Assembly: GCA_003116875.1 (NCBI GenBank)
Contig: BCKT01000004.1
Coordinates: 952,201-1,016,200 of the forward strand
Source of the DNA: Takashimella koratensis
Taxonomy: Eukaryota > Basidiomycota > Tremellomycetes > Trichosporonales > Tetragoniomycetaceae
Direction: 5' to 3'
DNA: 64,000 nucleotides
Below are positions 39,739-51,708 of the stretch, piece after piece. A program made the translations under genes and the position numbers. Position 1 is the first letter of the stretch. Each line of letters begins with the position of its first letter. The notes below the pieces were generated by a model. It worked only from the letters and a program-made list of their open reading frames with translations. It did not search any database and had not been told where the DNA came from.

Positions 39739-41399
39739 GCAAGGATCTAGCTGTACTGTAGATAAATAGTCTCTACATCTTTTTAGTCTCTCTCTTTAGT
39801 CGTCTCGTCCTCGTCCTCGTCCTTGTCCTTCTATAGTCCTCCCCTCGCGTCCTTTGCTTTACTTGGCAGTGACGACGCTTCCGTCTGTGCTGCTACTACT
39901 TTTCCTTTACCCAAGGGGAGGCGGGGTCAATTCCGGCTTTGAATGCAGATCACTGTTACTATTGGCGACCCCATTGTTTACTCTGCAGCAACCTGACCCT
40001 AATCCTTCTGGAGCGGCGTTACTCGGCGTTTTGTGTACAATGGGGCAAAGGGACCACTGGCGACGCAGCTTTTCACCAGTGTGGCTCGCCCCGACTAGGC
40101 GTCCCTGGCAGGCAACCTTACCCTGGATGCGTAGATGCAGGGCGGTGAGCACGGTGTGGGGTGGGTGCAACGTGGTCCTAATGACCCAATAGACACTTCT
40201 AATCCCTGCTACTACCCCATTACTATCTCCTCTAGGCCATTCGTAATCCACCCAGTCTCCACTTTTACACCACAGGTTTTTATCAAACATGCACTTCCAC
40301 TTCCACATCCACCTCACACTCTTTCCTCTCGTCCTCACCAAACCCACCTCAACCAACCTTTGCATCCCACCCAGTCCCCGACCCGCGTCTAGCCAGTCTT
40401 CACCCGCGCCCGAATCGTCCTTGTCCCTTCTCGGATTCTCCCCCTTTCTCGCCTGCAAGACAGCGGTCCCGCACGTGAGTTGACGATTCGAAACGGAACA
40501 CTCGTCGTTGCTCAGCCTTCCCCCAATTATTCCACCCATCCCATCCACATCACCACCCTCCCTTCCCCTTCTCGTCTCCTCGACGCGACCAAGGGACAAC
40601 ATCAACACTACCCCAGTCACCATCACCCCCATCACCCCCAACCCACCCCTCTCCCTTTACCCTTCACCATCCCCTCCCGCATCCACTCGCAGTCTTGCGT
40701 CCGACGTGTCCGTATCACTCGTTTTATCCAAAAACCCTGCTCGTGTCAATCAATCCAGACACACCATCCCCCCTTTCCATTCAAACAACACTTTGCACGA
40801 ATCCTTTTCTTCACACCGCCTCATAATCCCCTCGCCTCTTCATTCACCAACTACCTACCGGTGTTCACAGCAACCTCCGGCTCCGCTCGACTCGGATGAA
40901 AACTTGCTGACGTCGCGCTTCCGCATTAGCGTATCGTCTTTCTCAACAGATCAACTTCCTCCTTCACGTTCCCCTTTCACGCCGCATCTCTACCCCCTCT
41001 CGTCTTCTCTCCGCCCCCACCTCCTCCATCCTACCTAGACTACTCGCGCGTTTAGGTCTCGACCCAATCCGCATTCGCCCTTGTCTCTCCTGTTGACTCT
41101 GTAAAGTCTGCGGCCGGTCCACCTTCTTAGTACAGTCTCGATCAGTCGCCAGTAGAAAGGAGTTCATCAGCGAGGGACACGTCAACGAAGGGCCATCCAT
41201 CCATTCATTCGAAACGAAAGCTCCCTCACGCGCAAATCGTTCGACCCAGCCAGCTGTGAAGGACGCGTCTTACTTTCCCAACCCATCAACCTCTCCCCGT
41301 CTCATTGTACGTGTCGCCGAGGACGCCGGTGAAAGACTTTGGCCGATTTGCTCTCTACGACAAGAGACGCTGACAGACACTCCAGAACTACCATCCAAC
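39739..41399. promoter_or_regulatory. Long pyrimidine-rich region upstream of GLC7
   Basis: A 1.66-kb gene-free stretch. From about 40200 to 41040 it is C/T-rich with CCCATCACC-type repeats, giving long but featureless open frames on both strands (for example 40508-41038 plus, 39907-40641 minus). It probably contains the GLC7 promoter and a long leader. No clear RNA gene was seen. Confidence 0.45.
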
Positions 41400-43030
<1,631 letters not shown>

Positions 43031-43939
43031 GCGTAGATTGTACGATTTTCTCTTTTACTTCTCAACAAAGCAACTGTTTCTCTTTTTTTCGCTATCGACC
43101 CTTTCTCTCACTCTCTCTTTCTCTTACTCTCGACCTCTCACTACCGCACAAACACACACACACTCTCAAGCGTCTACTCCATCACCCAACCCACAAGCGC
43201 ACCGGCTTCTCGCACTTCCGCCGCACCCGACCTCAGTCCTGTCCTAGTCACTCACAATCACCCCTCTCTCTCTCTCTCGCTCCGTTTACCATATTTCTGT
43301 TCTTATTTTCAACCACCCACCATTCTCTCTCTCTCTACGTTTCCTTACCAACCTTTCTTCCACTACTTCTCGGAGATGGAGTCAACGCGTCGATGAAAAC
43401 AAAAAACAAGCACGAGGATACGGAGGGAGAAAAGGGCGGTTGCGAGCGGCATTTGACAAATAAGGGCGGACGGGTGGAACGCGCGCGCATGAGGGCAGGA
43501 CAGGGGAAGGTTATGTGGAGCGGGTGGGCGATGGGAGCAGACGACGTGCGTTCACGTGTGTAGGATGTGTCGGTATCTTTGGATAAAGAGACGTGGATGT
43601 GTGTCATGTTTCACCAGGTCTCCCTCCATCCAGATGCTCAACAAAAGGTGTTACGGAGGCGAGAACGCCCAGACCTGAGCTCGGAGACTTACGGGCTATG
43701 CCGATCAAAGCAATGTTGCTCAGTCTAGGCCTTGACCGGCGCAAGTCTTGAAACGTTCTCATCTGTTCTCCTTTGACTCGCCTTCTCAGGACTGAAAGGT
43801 TCCATCCTCGGCTCTACGACGCATGTCGTTGGTGACGACCTTGGAAGGAAGAGACTACTGAACATATACCCCCCATCTTGAGCTCGTTCTGCTCTCAACT
43901 ACACTGTTCCCCTTTCTCAGATCACTTACAGTGCCCACA
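43031..43939. other. GLC7 3' region and left side of accessory pocket
   Basis: About 900 bp. The first ~330 bp are extremely CT-rich (CTCTCTCT and ACACAC runs), probably the GLC7 3' region. Beyond about 43600 composition becomes AT-richer. A CATATACC TATA-like motif near 43865 precedes the next gene. No supported ORF. Confidence 0.4.
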
Positions 43940-44739
43940 ATGACTACCAAAGCCAAAGAAGATGACCTGATCAGCTTAGCAGAGACCGTGACGGGGAATG
44001 GTAATGTCCACCCTCACTTCTACATCATCCAAGACTCTGATGGCTTTTACAACGTTCAGCGACGCACCAACGTCGGATGTACCGATACCACCTGGTCTGA
44101 GGCCGACAAGGCCGCCTTGACCGAGCGGAATTCGAGTTATCCACCCACATGCTCACTTGTCAGTCGTCAGGTAACAACACGCTGATTCGTCTCCCAATCG
44201 ACTAAATCTCGAGGGCGCAGAAGGAAGCAGCGGCGTTTATGAACACTGAGACGGACCTGTTCGGTGGCTTCCAGATGTCAGTCTCAAGTCAGGGAGACTG
44301 CGAATCGCTGCTACTCCCTGAAGTATCTGCTAAGCGATGTCGAGTGTCAGTGTGGCCAACAACGGATTTTCGTGGACAGAGAGGACGGGTAAATATCGTG
44401 CACACTCGTTTTCATCAGGATGTCTCTCCGACTCATGAGGAGGCAGCAAGCCAGCTTGCTTCAACTTTGAGAAAGCTGGTCGACTTTCATACAAACTCAA
44501 AGGAGGGCCATGAAAAGTGGGAGGGCAAAGAATCTGATCTTGTGCGACATGCTTTAGAGTCTATCAAGACCCGGGGTGGATACTCTGTCTTGTTGGATCC
44601 TGTCGTCGAGTTGATCAGTGAGTCCTGTCTGGGATGATCATTTCTCTAGTCAGAAGCATGGGTGTTGACTTGATTAACAGAGGAGGGGAGTCACAAGTCC
44701 CCAGAACAACATGGACTTGCAGCACGGGTACGACCTTGA
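43940..44739 (+). CDS. Orphan family A protein, copy 1
   Basis: Hypothetical protein of about 225 residues. Exons 43940-44170, 44221-44617 and from about 44681 to a TGA at 44737-44739; the last exon boundary is less sure. No signal peptide, membrane segment or known domain. Conserved with the next gene are an N-terminal HFYIIQDSDGFYN segment, LFGGFQMSVSSQGDC after the first intron, and a C-terminal helical part. The two introns have standard donors (GTAACA, GTGAGT), which supports a real gene. Codon use is flatter and GC lower than in GLC7. Likely a lineage-specific fast-evolving gene; function unknown. Confidence 0.6.
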
Positions 44740-45327
44740 GCGTCCTCCTTTTCGTGTTTCCCGTGTTCTCCTACGCTGCGTTAGTTTGCTATCTTTCTCT
44801 TTGATACACTGCACGTTTGGAGCGTCTCTGAGCTGCTTTAGGCGGGCTCAACATGAACCCCATTGGGTATGGCCAGAGGATCACATCCTGTGCTAAGGGC
44901 CGCGCTGATACGCTGATGAATGCTTGTAAAGGGGCTTACAGCTGTTGACACCATTCCCACCTCATCAGCCCTATCACTAACCCAAGAGACCAAGAGATAT
45001 CAATGGAGAAATACCAAAAGGAAACATACGCTATGTAAAGGAGTCGGTCTTGAAAGTGGGTTGACTGTAAAACGTGTAACATACGTTTTTTCTGTTTTGT
45101 TCGATCGCTATTATGCTTGCTTTTTCCGAGAAAAGGATCGCCGTTTGCTCCTCCTTGATGATTGCCATAGGAAGTGGTCTTGATCTGGTCTTGACCACAC
45201 AGACCGGCGCCGATTTGCATACATAAACCCCGTTGCAATAACGCATGACTGGCTTTCATTGACCTCCCCCCACCTCTCTCTTTCTCGAGAACAAACAAAC
45301 ACTATTCAATCATCAGCGCACCTCACC
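44740..45327. other. Spacer between the two family A copies
   Basis: About 590 bp, AT-richer than average. A CATACATAAACC TATA-like stretch near 45220 lies about 100 bp before copy 2. No supported coding sequence. Confidence 0.4.
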
Positions 45328-46044
45328 ATGAGCAAGGTCTAATCCGTGCAGCCTCCTGTTTACTCTGACGGCGAGCTGGTAGAAATACCTGTCACAAAGC
45401 CCTCTACAGCCGATTACCCAGTCCACTTTTTCATTGAAAAGCGTGAATCCGACGGCACGTTTTCTTTCAAACACTGCCAGGACTGTAAAAGCGACAGTCC
45501 ATTTGATGAATCTCGTTACCTCACCGCCGTCGCTGTTCTTGGAGCGCACATGAGTTCGGCGTGTACTCCCCACGGCAACTTCCTGATTTGCTGATCTATC
45601 GACTCGGAAGATCGAGCTCGAGTTGAGAAGGCGGTGTTCCTCTCGGAGAACAAGGAACTACTCAAAGGATTCGATATCTCAGTTTCCCCCAAAGGTTTAT
45701 GCAATGTCCGTATACCACCTACGGCTTTGGCGCAGCCTTACCCCTGCTCCGCGAGCTTCGACCTCAGCAATACTCCCAAATTTCGACCAAGGTACGAGCG
45801 AAGGGATCCGTGTCCTGTTCATCTCGATGCGGCTATCGTGTTTCAAACGCACATGGAAAGTGCGTTGAGAGGCGTTTCGACTACCCTCAATAATAAGCCG
45901 ATTAGCGAGGCTACTTTCTCCCAGATCCTGGATGAGTGCCAGACCAATGGGACCAGGTCTGCTCTGCTCACCCTGAGGCGCCCATACCAAGATCTCTCTA
46001 AAAGAAAACTTGGTACTATAAATATGAGAGTCTCACACTCATGA
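45328..46044 (+). pseudogene. Orphan family A protein, copy 2, with early stop
   Basis: Paralogue of the gene at 43940. Exons 45328-45574 and 45623-46044, with a 48-nt intron starting GC instead of GT. Aligning the two copies puts this intron where copy 1 has its first (GTAACA) intron, and splicing removes the in-frame TGA at 45592-45594. Shared segments are VHFFIEKRESDGTF, ELLKGFDISVSPKGLC and the following helices. One lesion remains: codon 5 is TAA (45340-45342), right after the ATG that aligns with the copy 1 start. Either this is a young pseudogene, or an unseen upstream exon splices to the CAG at about 45349-45351, where CTAAT could be a branch site. About 234 residues if read through. 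Confidence 0.55.
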
Positions 46045-46553
46045 CGGACGGCAATGAACATCATTCCGACGATCTCGACACTCTACGAGTCGCAGTGGAG
46101 GCTCTCAACAACATACGCAAGGTCCACGACGTCAACAGTTCCTCCCAGCCGTCCTCCCAGATTCCCCTGGCGACTTCTTTGGGGTCCACTCCCCAGCCCG
46201 GAGACTCACCGGAAGATACCACCAGCCAACAATCCCCGACTACGGTTCATGCCTCGCCTTCGACTTCCAGGTCAGCACTGAACAACGCTACATCCCGTTC
46301 CTCTCGACCTTTCTGGACCAAACCCGAGTTCGATACTGTGCTCAAACAGTTCATAGGAGAGTACACTCTACTCGACATGACATCCACTGTGTGGTCGAGT
46401 TCCACATTACCCCAGTCACGCAATAGCCTGCAAAGGTTTCTTTCAAAATGCATCACTTCCATTTCATGTTCACGTCACACCAATCTCGTCAATGTTTTAA
46501 GCCGGGGAATCTTCGTTCAATGTCGCTCAAGAACGTGCACTTTCTGTATATAA
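46041..46553 (+). CDS. Orphan family B protein, copy 1
   Basis: Open frame of 170 codons whose ATG overlaps the stop of the upstream gene (ATGA), with a TATAAATA motif about 23 bp before it. The N-terminal helix (DDLDTLRVAVEALNNIRKV) is followed by a long Ser/Thr/Pro-rich linker and a helix RPFWTKPEFDTVLKQFIGEY. The same order (LDELRDAVQAVNQ, then RWTKEEFDQLVGKYREEY) recurs about 1.3 kb downstream, which supports coding. The last ~35 codons may be intron or decay. No known domain; the WTKxEFD helix faintly resembles Myb-like helices but has too few tryptophans to claim it. Confidence 0.45.
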   Translation: MTDGNEHHSDDLDTLRVAVEALNNIRKVHDVNSSSQPSSQIPLATSLGSTPQPGDSPEDTTSQQSPTTVHASPSTSRSALNNATSRSSRPFWTKPEFDTVLKQFIGEYTLLDMTSTVWSSSTLPQSRNSLQRFLSKCITSISCSRHTNLVNVLSRGIFVQCRSRTCTFCI

Positions 46554-47318
46554 AGTCATACCGAGTTGCATGATACCACTTCGTTGCCTGTCGCGGGTCG
46601 ACCTCGCCCGAGTCACCCTCAATACTATATGCTCCGTACCTACTTTATCGATATCCTGGTTCATCACGCGCACCGTATCGTACATACAATACCCCACCAC
46701 GACGTCCATCCCGAGAACTGAGCACGTTGGTGGCGACCCGTCACAAAACGCTCCGAGGGGTCATGAAAGGATCCTCACCGATCTCTACACACCTCGAGCA
46801 TCCCGCTCAAACTACGATCTGAGCTCTCACGCCCATCATTTTTCATGTCATGTACAGTGAATCTCTCTAGATTCTCTCTTGACGGCGTCATATCCACTCG
46901 GCCGTCTTCACTCCCTTGACAGCTGAGTAAACCCCGCGCAAGTTGTCGAGCTCGACTCCTAACGACGTCTGGCTTAAAGCCTCTTCCTCTCAGCCCACCA
47001 TGTTAGCCATCTTCTCCAACAAATAGCCGGTTTTCTTTTTGACGCTCGCCGCTTCTCAGCGTACACAACACTCACCAACAACAACATACGCCACTCATAC
47101 GTTAGCTCACATTATGTTCAACTCCAAGTTGGGCGAGTCCACACTGGGCACAAGGGCACATACCGCGCTCCAGCCTATGATAGACGGTATCTTACCATGA
47201 ACTATACCAAGCCATCTTGGCATCCAGCGAGGGCGGGAGATGCTCTCGGCAGAGCACCGTTTAGCCTACATCCAAGTTCCCCGTCATTCTCTGTGGTGGA
47301 GCCCATTCCCCTAACCTG
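46554..47318. other. Degraded or non-coding spacer
   Basis: About 765 bp with only short frames. The open frame at 46570-46860 has no conserved feature and the one at 47197-47421 lies out of frame over the start of family B copy 2. Probably spacer plus remnants of copy 2. Confidence 0.35.
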
Positions 47319-47558
47319 TTGGTCTCAGCAGGGAGCACCGAGACCTACTTTCCAAGCCACCAAGTCTCCCTCGACGAGTTACGAGACGCCGTCCAAGCTG
47401 TCAACCAAAGGTCAGCTGTGACTATGATTTCGCCCTCGAACGAGGGACAGTCTGAGTCAACGTCAGGCCGTTGGACGAAAGAGGAGTTTGACCAGCTCGT
47501 TGGTAAGTATCGTGAGGAATACCGATGGCTTGGGATATCTTCTAGCTGGGAAGAGTGA
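47319..47558 (+). pseudogene. Orphan family B, copy 2 fragment
   Basis: An 80-codon open frame without a convincing ATG, matching copy 1 in two blocks: LDELRDAVQAVNQ and WTKEEFDQLVGKYREEY...LG, separated by a shorter linker. The frame stops at SSWEE. A GTAAGT...CTAG pair (about 47502-47544) could splice into the frame that continues to 47706, but it would remove the conserved EEY segment, so it is not preferred. Probably a 5'-truncated copy. Confidence 0.45.
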
Positions 47559-47702
47559 CAAGCGAAAATCGGTTCCCTGCACGGATTGTTTTGACGGGAT
47601 GAAACACACGCCCAACGCCGGCAAGCCTGAAAAGTCTAGCTCCACTGCATATATGTCTCTGAATGCATCTATCGGATGGCCAGGACGATGTGACGATCCA
47701 AA

Positions 47703-48035
47703 ATGATCTCCGCCAAGTCACAACACACCTTCACGACACATGGACATGAGCTGCATAAAGCGCAGGCGATGCTTCGGTATATACGCAAGCGAAATAACGC
47801 GCAGTTGCCTACCATGAATGATGTCGATGACTGGCGACTGACTGGCGGATGGACTACTAATTGGATGGGGTGGAAGCATACTTTTGAGCTATCATTGGTG
47901 GACTTGCCAGCCAGAAGATGTAGTAGAATACGATGCGGTGAGGAGGCTTGTGGAAATGGGAGCGAAGTGGATGAGTGGGTGCGGATCAATACAGGAAATA
48001 ATGAAAAGATACAGATGATCATGCTTGGAAACTGA
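47703..48035 (+). CDS. Orphan ORF of 110 codons
   Basis: ATG-initiated open frame, rich in Trp/Arg/Asn, with a CxxxRIRCGEEACG cysteine patch. No recognisable domain and no visible copy elsewhere in the window. It follows the family B fragment and might be its former 3' part in a different frame. Low support. Confidence 0.25.
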   Translation: MISAKSQHTFTTHGHELHKAQAMLRYIRKRNNAQLPTMNDVDDWRLTGGWTTNWMGWKHTFELSLVDLPARRCSRIRCGEEACGNGSEVDEWVRINTGNNEKIQMIMLGN

Positions 48036-48487
48036 AAGAAGTAATGCGAAAAAGCCGATCAAATTTGGACGATCAAGTCGAGCTTGGACGATGAATGTGG
48101 AGCCGAAGCATGAATGCTATGCGACGATGAATGGTAATCGATGAGACGCGGAACGATGATGACGTCGCCGAAGCGGCTGACGCTTTTGAAATGAATGACG
48201 ATGGCGAGTGGACATGCAGCGGAGGTGGAGTGGGATGCGAGGGGGTGCGGGAACGTGTATGGTCAAGGCAACAGGTGAGAGGCACAGCTGTGGGTTGGGG
48301 AAAGAGTACAACAGCGGGGCAAGTGGACGAGCGATGGATCAAAAAGAGACATAGAAGATGGGAGAGAGGAAAAGAGAGGGGCACAAAGGTAGACACAGAG
48401 TCGTGACTCGTGTGATGCTAGTGGACATGATGGGGCTGGATCAGTTAATTCGGTCAAGTGGCATCGCCTTGTCGAGTCGGGGCGAGG
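48036..48487. other. Right edge of accessory pocket
   Basis: About 450 bp between the orphan ORF and the convergent Mei2-like gene. Purine-rich on the plus strand, with only shadow frames; probably 3' untranslated sequence of the Mei2-like gene. Confidence 0.4.
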
Positions 48488-51400
48488 CTAGAATCCATAG
48501 GAAGGATCGAAGACCGAGGTGGCGTAATCGTACTCGTACGCGGAGCTGTCCTCGGCGACTGCAGATGAGAAGCCTAGTGCGTTAGCAGGACCTAGCACTA
48601 GAGAGCATACCTGGGAGCATGGAGAGCCTGGCCGACTGAGACCGCTGTCTCTGCGCGAGATTGTCCGCCTGAGTGACATGTAAGCAGCAGCTCGAATCGG
48701 CCTGGCGTACCTCGGGGAATGGTTCCTAGTTGTCAGCGCAGTTCACCCACCGCCACTCACCGGTTGACCTTTGAGAGCGCCACTCGAGCTGCCACGTTAG
48801 CAAAGGATCGTATCATGTCTTTGGCGCTCACTAGAAGATCTGCGGTCGCCACGGTTCGATGACGTCCATGACCGCCGAGTTCCTGGAAGAGGTGAGCCAA
48901 ACGGTGGGGGCGGGCGGCTTAAAACGTACCTGAACTTGTTGATGAGCGCCGCTTTCCCTCTGCGTTACATCAGCTGGCTTGCCGCTCGTGATTGCTTTTG
49001 CAGACAAATGAAAATACGCACTGGATGTTGGCGTAAGAAAGCTCCTAGGTCAGCAGCAGCCACGGACATTTGAACCTACCTGTAAAACCTTCTCGCTCGA
49101 GAACATGTTCCACTTGCGTCCGACTCGAAGCTGGATGAACTGGTACAGCGCTTTGACCGAGGTGAAGTTGACAAATGCGTAGCCGACCTGTTCATCGAGT
49201 CAATCTAGCACCCAGCACTTGCAAGCTCACGTTGCAATGGTTGTTAAAGTCGAAGCGAAGGTAGACAAAGTCGAATTCGCCCGGCACGACCTAGGGAACA
49301 AATCAGGAACTGCCACAGTGGCATACCAAGATGAAGACTCACCTCGCTGAGGATCTCGACAAGCTCTTTGCGAGACAGTTTGTTCTGACAATGGTAAGCT
49401 GAATGCCAAGCAGTCGGAGGAAACCTCAGCTTACCGGAACGTCCTTGATCATGACCGTCGTCCTCCAGTCAAGCCCTGGTTCATCAGCCTCTGCCCCACC
49501 AGATTCACTCACCAGACAAGATGCGCTCTGGGTATACTTTGTTCTCGGGCGGTATAGCCTGCCTGTCGTTGAGGTTCCATCCCGATCCCCAAGACTTATG
49601 AAGGCCCAGTCTGCCCGAGCCGTGCGTGGAAGATGACATGCCGTCTGTGAGGCTGTGCTCGCTTGCACGTCTTTCCAGAGCTGCGAAGCGCGGGGGCCGA
49701 TCGGAGGACCACGGCGACCACGTCGGAGACTGCTGAGAGGACCGAGAGGGCGAAGAGAAGGATACCGCGGTGGGAGAGGTGTGGAAAGAATGAGGTCCCC
49801 TTCTCTGGTCGGAAGAGTGAGAGGCGTCGAGCGAAAAGGAGCTGGAGAGGTCGTGGCGGCTACTGAATGGATCGTGGATGTCTGGGTTGAACGCGGGCTC
49901 AAGAGGAAGAGAGGTGAACACCGACCCGGACCGGAAGGCGGCGGACCCCAGGGTGAAAGAGCCAGAGGAGCGATCGGTGGATCCTGGTTTGGACTTGAGA
50001 CGAGTCTGGAGGTTCGATTTGAGCTTGACTTTGAGCTCGCCGCCTTGGATCTTTTGTCCATCAAGAGAGTTGATAGCGTTTCTCGCTTGGCGCGTGTCCC
50101 AAAAATCCGCCGTGAATTTCTGAGTCAAGATGAGCGGGGCAAGGTTGGTAGTTTGTCGTAAAGGAAAGAGCACCAAACTCACCTTGCCGTGGTGATCCTC
50201 TTGCTCGAAAACCTTGAGCTCGCCGTACATGCTGAAACATTTCTGGTCTTCGTCAGCACTTGCCCTTTATGACTGGGTGGCACATACCTTCATCCCAGAC
50301 AGGGTCACACCATGAGGCCCTTCAAACTCGATCGTCAACGTCGAATCACAGTGTAGCCACACACCGTCCCAGCCTTGCTTCTTCCCGAGCATCTGTTCTG
50401 TATAAGCTAGATTCTTCCCAGGCATGCAGCAGAGTCTTACCTGCAGTACAGCGTCCCGCTCGACTCTGAGGCACGACAGCGAGACCAGCGGGGTATCGTC
50501 GTCGAACCGCACGGAGTGGGAACGAAGAGCCTCCTGCACCTTCTCGGCTTCACGGGTATCGTAGAAGGTAATCAGGACCTGATGAGCGGTCAGCTTGTGG
50601 CGGAATGACGCATCATGTGCAGTAGCTGCAAATACGAGTGATAAACACTTACCCATCCCTTTGAATGAAGGTTCTTGCAGATGACTGCCTGGGACTCGGC
50701 GATACCCTTCGAGTCAGCAGGGGATTATGAAGCTGAAACTTACCTCGATCACGCTTTTGATCTGAAGCTCTGAGACGGTCTTTGGAATCCCGGTGATCTG
50801 ACGACGATAAGTATGGCTCTCAATGACAGCATCGCTCGAGCCTCACTCACCATCAAATACCTCCCCACCGACCCGATCTCAGTGCCTTCCCCCTTGGAGG
50901 GGTTCTTCCCCATCTGCTTGAGCCTGGGGTTGGGCAAAATGGAGGCCAGCGGAGAATAGGTAGATCCTGGAGCCCCGTAGGTCTCGTCTTCATCGCGATT
51001 CGGGGGAGTGAGGGGTGGGAACGACGCCTCGGACGCAGGGGTGTCGATACCTGTCTGCAGCGCCGGGACGCCTAGGAGGGGTGAGAAATGGCCTGGTATG
51101 AGTGCACGGTCGACTCACCTTGGCTATCACTGGTCCATCTGCTGCGCGCAGAGCCGGATCCGCCTCCGCCCGCCTGCAGAGCTCAGCTTAGAGAATCCAA
51201 AGGGCGTACGCAGCTACACTCACCGACGAGGCGTCCTGAACCCTTTCCGAAAGACTCAAGCTACTGAGCTCCAGCACGCTGGGTGCGGGTTTGAATGGCT
51301 GGAAGATGGACGACCTCGGGTTGAGCTGTGCAGGTGTTAGCTATATACCTGTTTGGAGGCGATCAGCTTACTTGGCTGGAGGTGTTGGGTGTGGAGGTAC

Positions 51401-51708
51401 GCGGAGGAGTCCGGGGCTCGTTGAGGGAGATAGAGGAGACGGGGGTGGTGCGCGGGCTCCTAAGTGAGTAGAGATTGTGAGCGGGAGACATCAAGAAGAG
51501 AAGGTCGAGATTGGAGTGGAGTAGAGTGGGGATAAGATCTACATCAGAGCGGCGCTACCCAGGACCTGGGTGCTGTGGGATCCTCGCCGGCGGTAAAATG
51601 GAGAATCGGGTCGGTGAGGCGACTGGGGAAGAAGCCAGGTGAGCTGTCAGCGTTCTCGTAAACCTGAGCAGGACTTACGTCTGCCTCGAGCTTGGTGGAG
51701 GAGCTCAT
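48488..51708 (-). CDS. Mei2-like RNA-binding protein
   Basis: RRM protein of the Mei2 family, which in fission yeast drives meiosis by binding RNA. Twenty-three exons on the minus strand: 51708-51679, 51622-51543, 51459-51372, 51325-51224, 51173-51119, 51071-50851, 50797-50744, 50706-50653, 50578-50441, 50392-50288, 50242-50183, 50119-49513, 49475-49435, 49384-49343, 49290-49231, 49187-49080, 49044-49022, 48959-48930, 48882-48832, 48788-48761, 48725-48711, 48668-48611 and 48573-48488 (711 residues). Two degenerate RRMs lie in the middle (YLMITGIPKTVSE; CFSMYGELKVFEQ...TADFWDTRQARNAI). The diagnostic C-terminal Mei2 RRM follows: TTVMIKDVPNKLSRKEL, FDFVYLRFDFNNHCNVGYAFVNF, KWNMFSSEKVLQLSYANIQGK. 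Exons 17 and 21 are only 23 and 15 nt. A Ser-rich linker precedes the last RRM. Confidence 0.9.

Noticed and set aside
39907..41038. Open frames of 244 codons (minus) and 176 codons (plus) upstream of GLC7
   Set aside because: They lie in C/T-rich repetitive DNA that suppresses stops; no conserved motif or plausible splice structure.
45592..45594. In-frame TGA as evidence that family A copy 2 is broken in the middle
   Set aside because: It lies inside the intron defined by alignment with copy 1, so it is removed by splicing if the GC donor is used.
47502..47544. Possible 43-nt intron in family B copy 2
   Set aside because: It would remove the block conserved with copy 1 (EEY...LG), so the unspliced reading is favoured.
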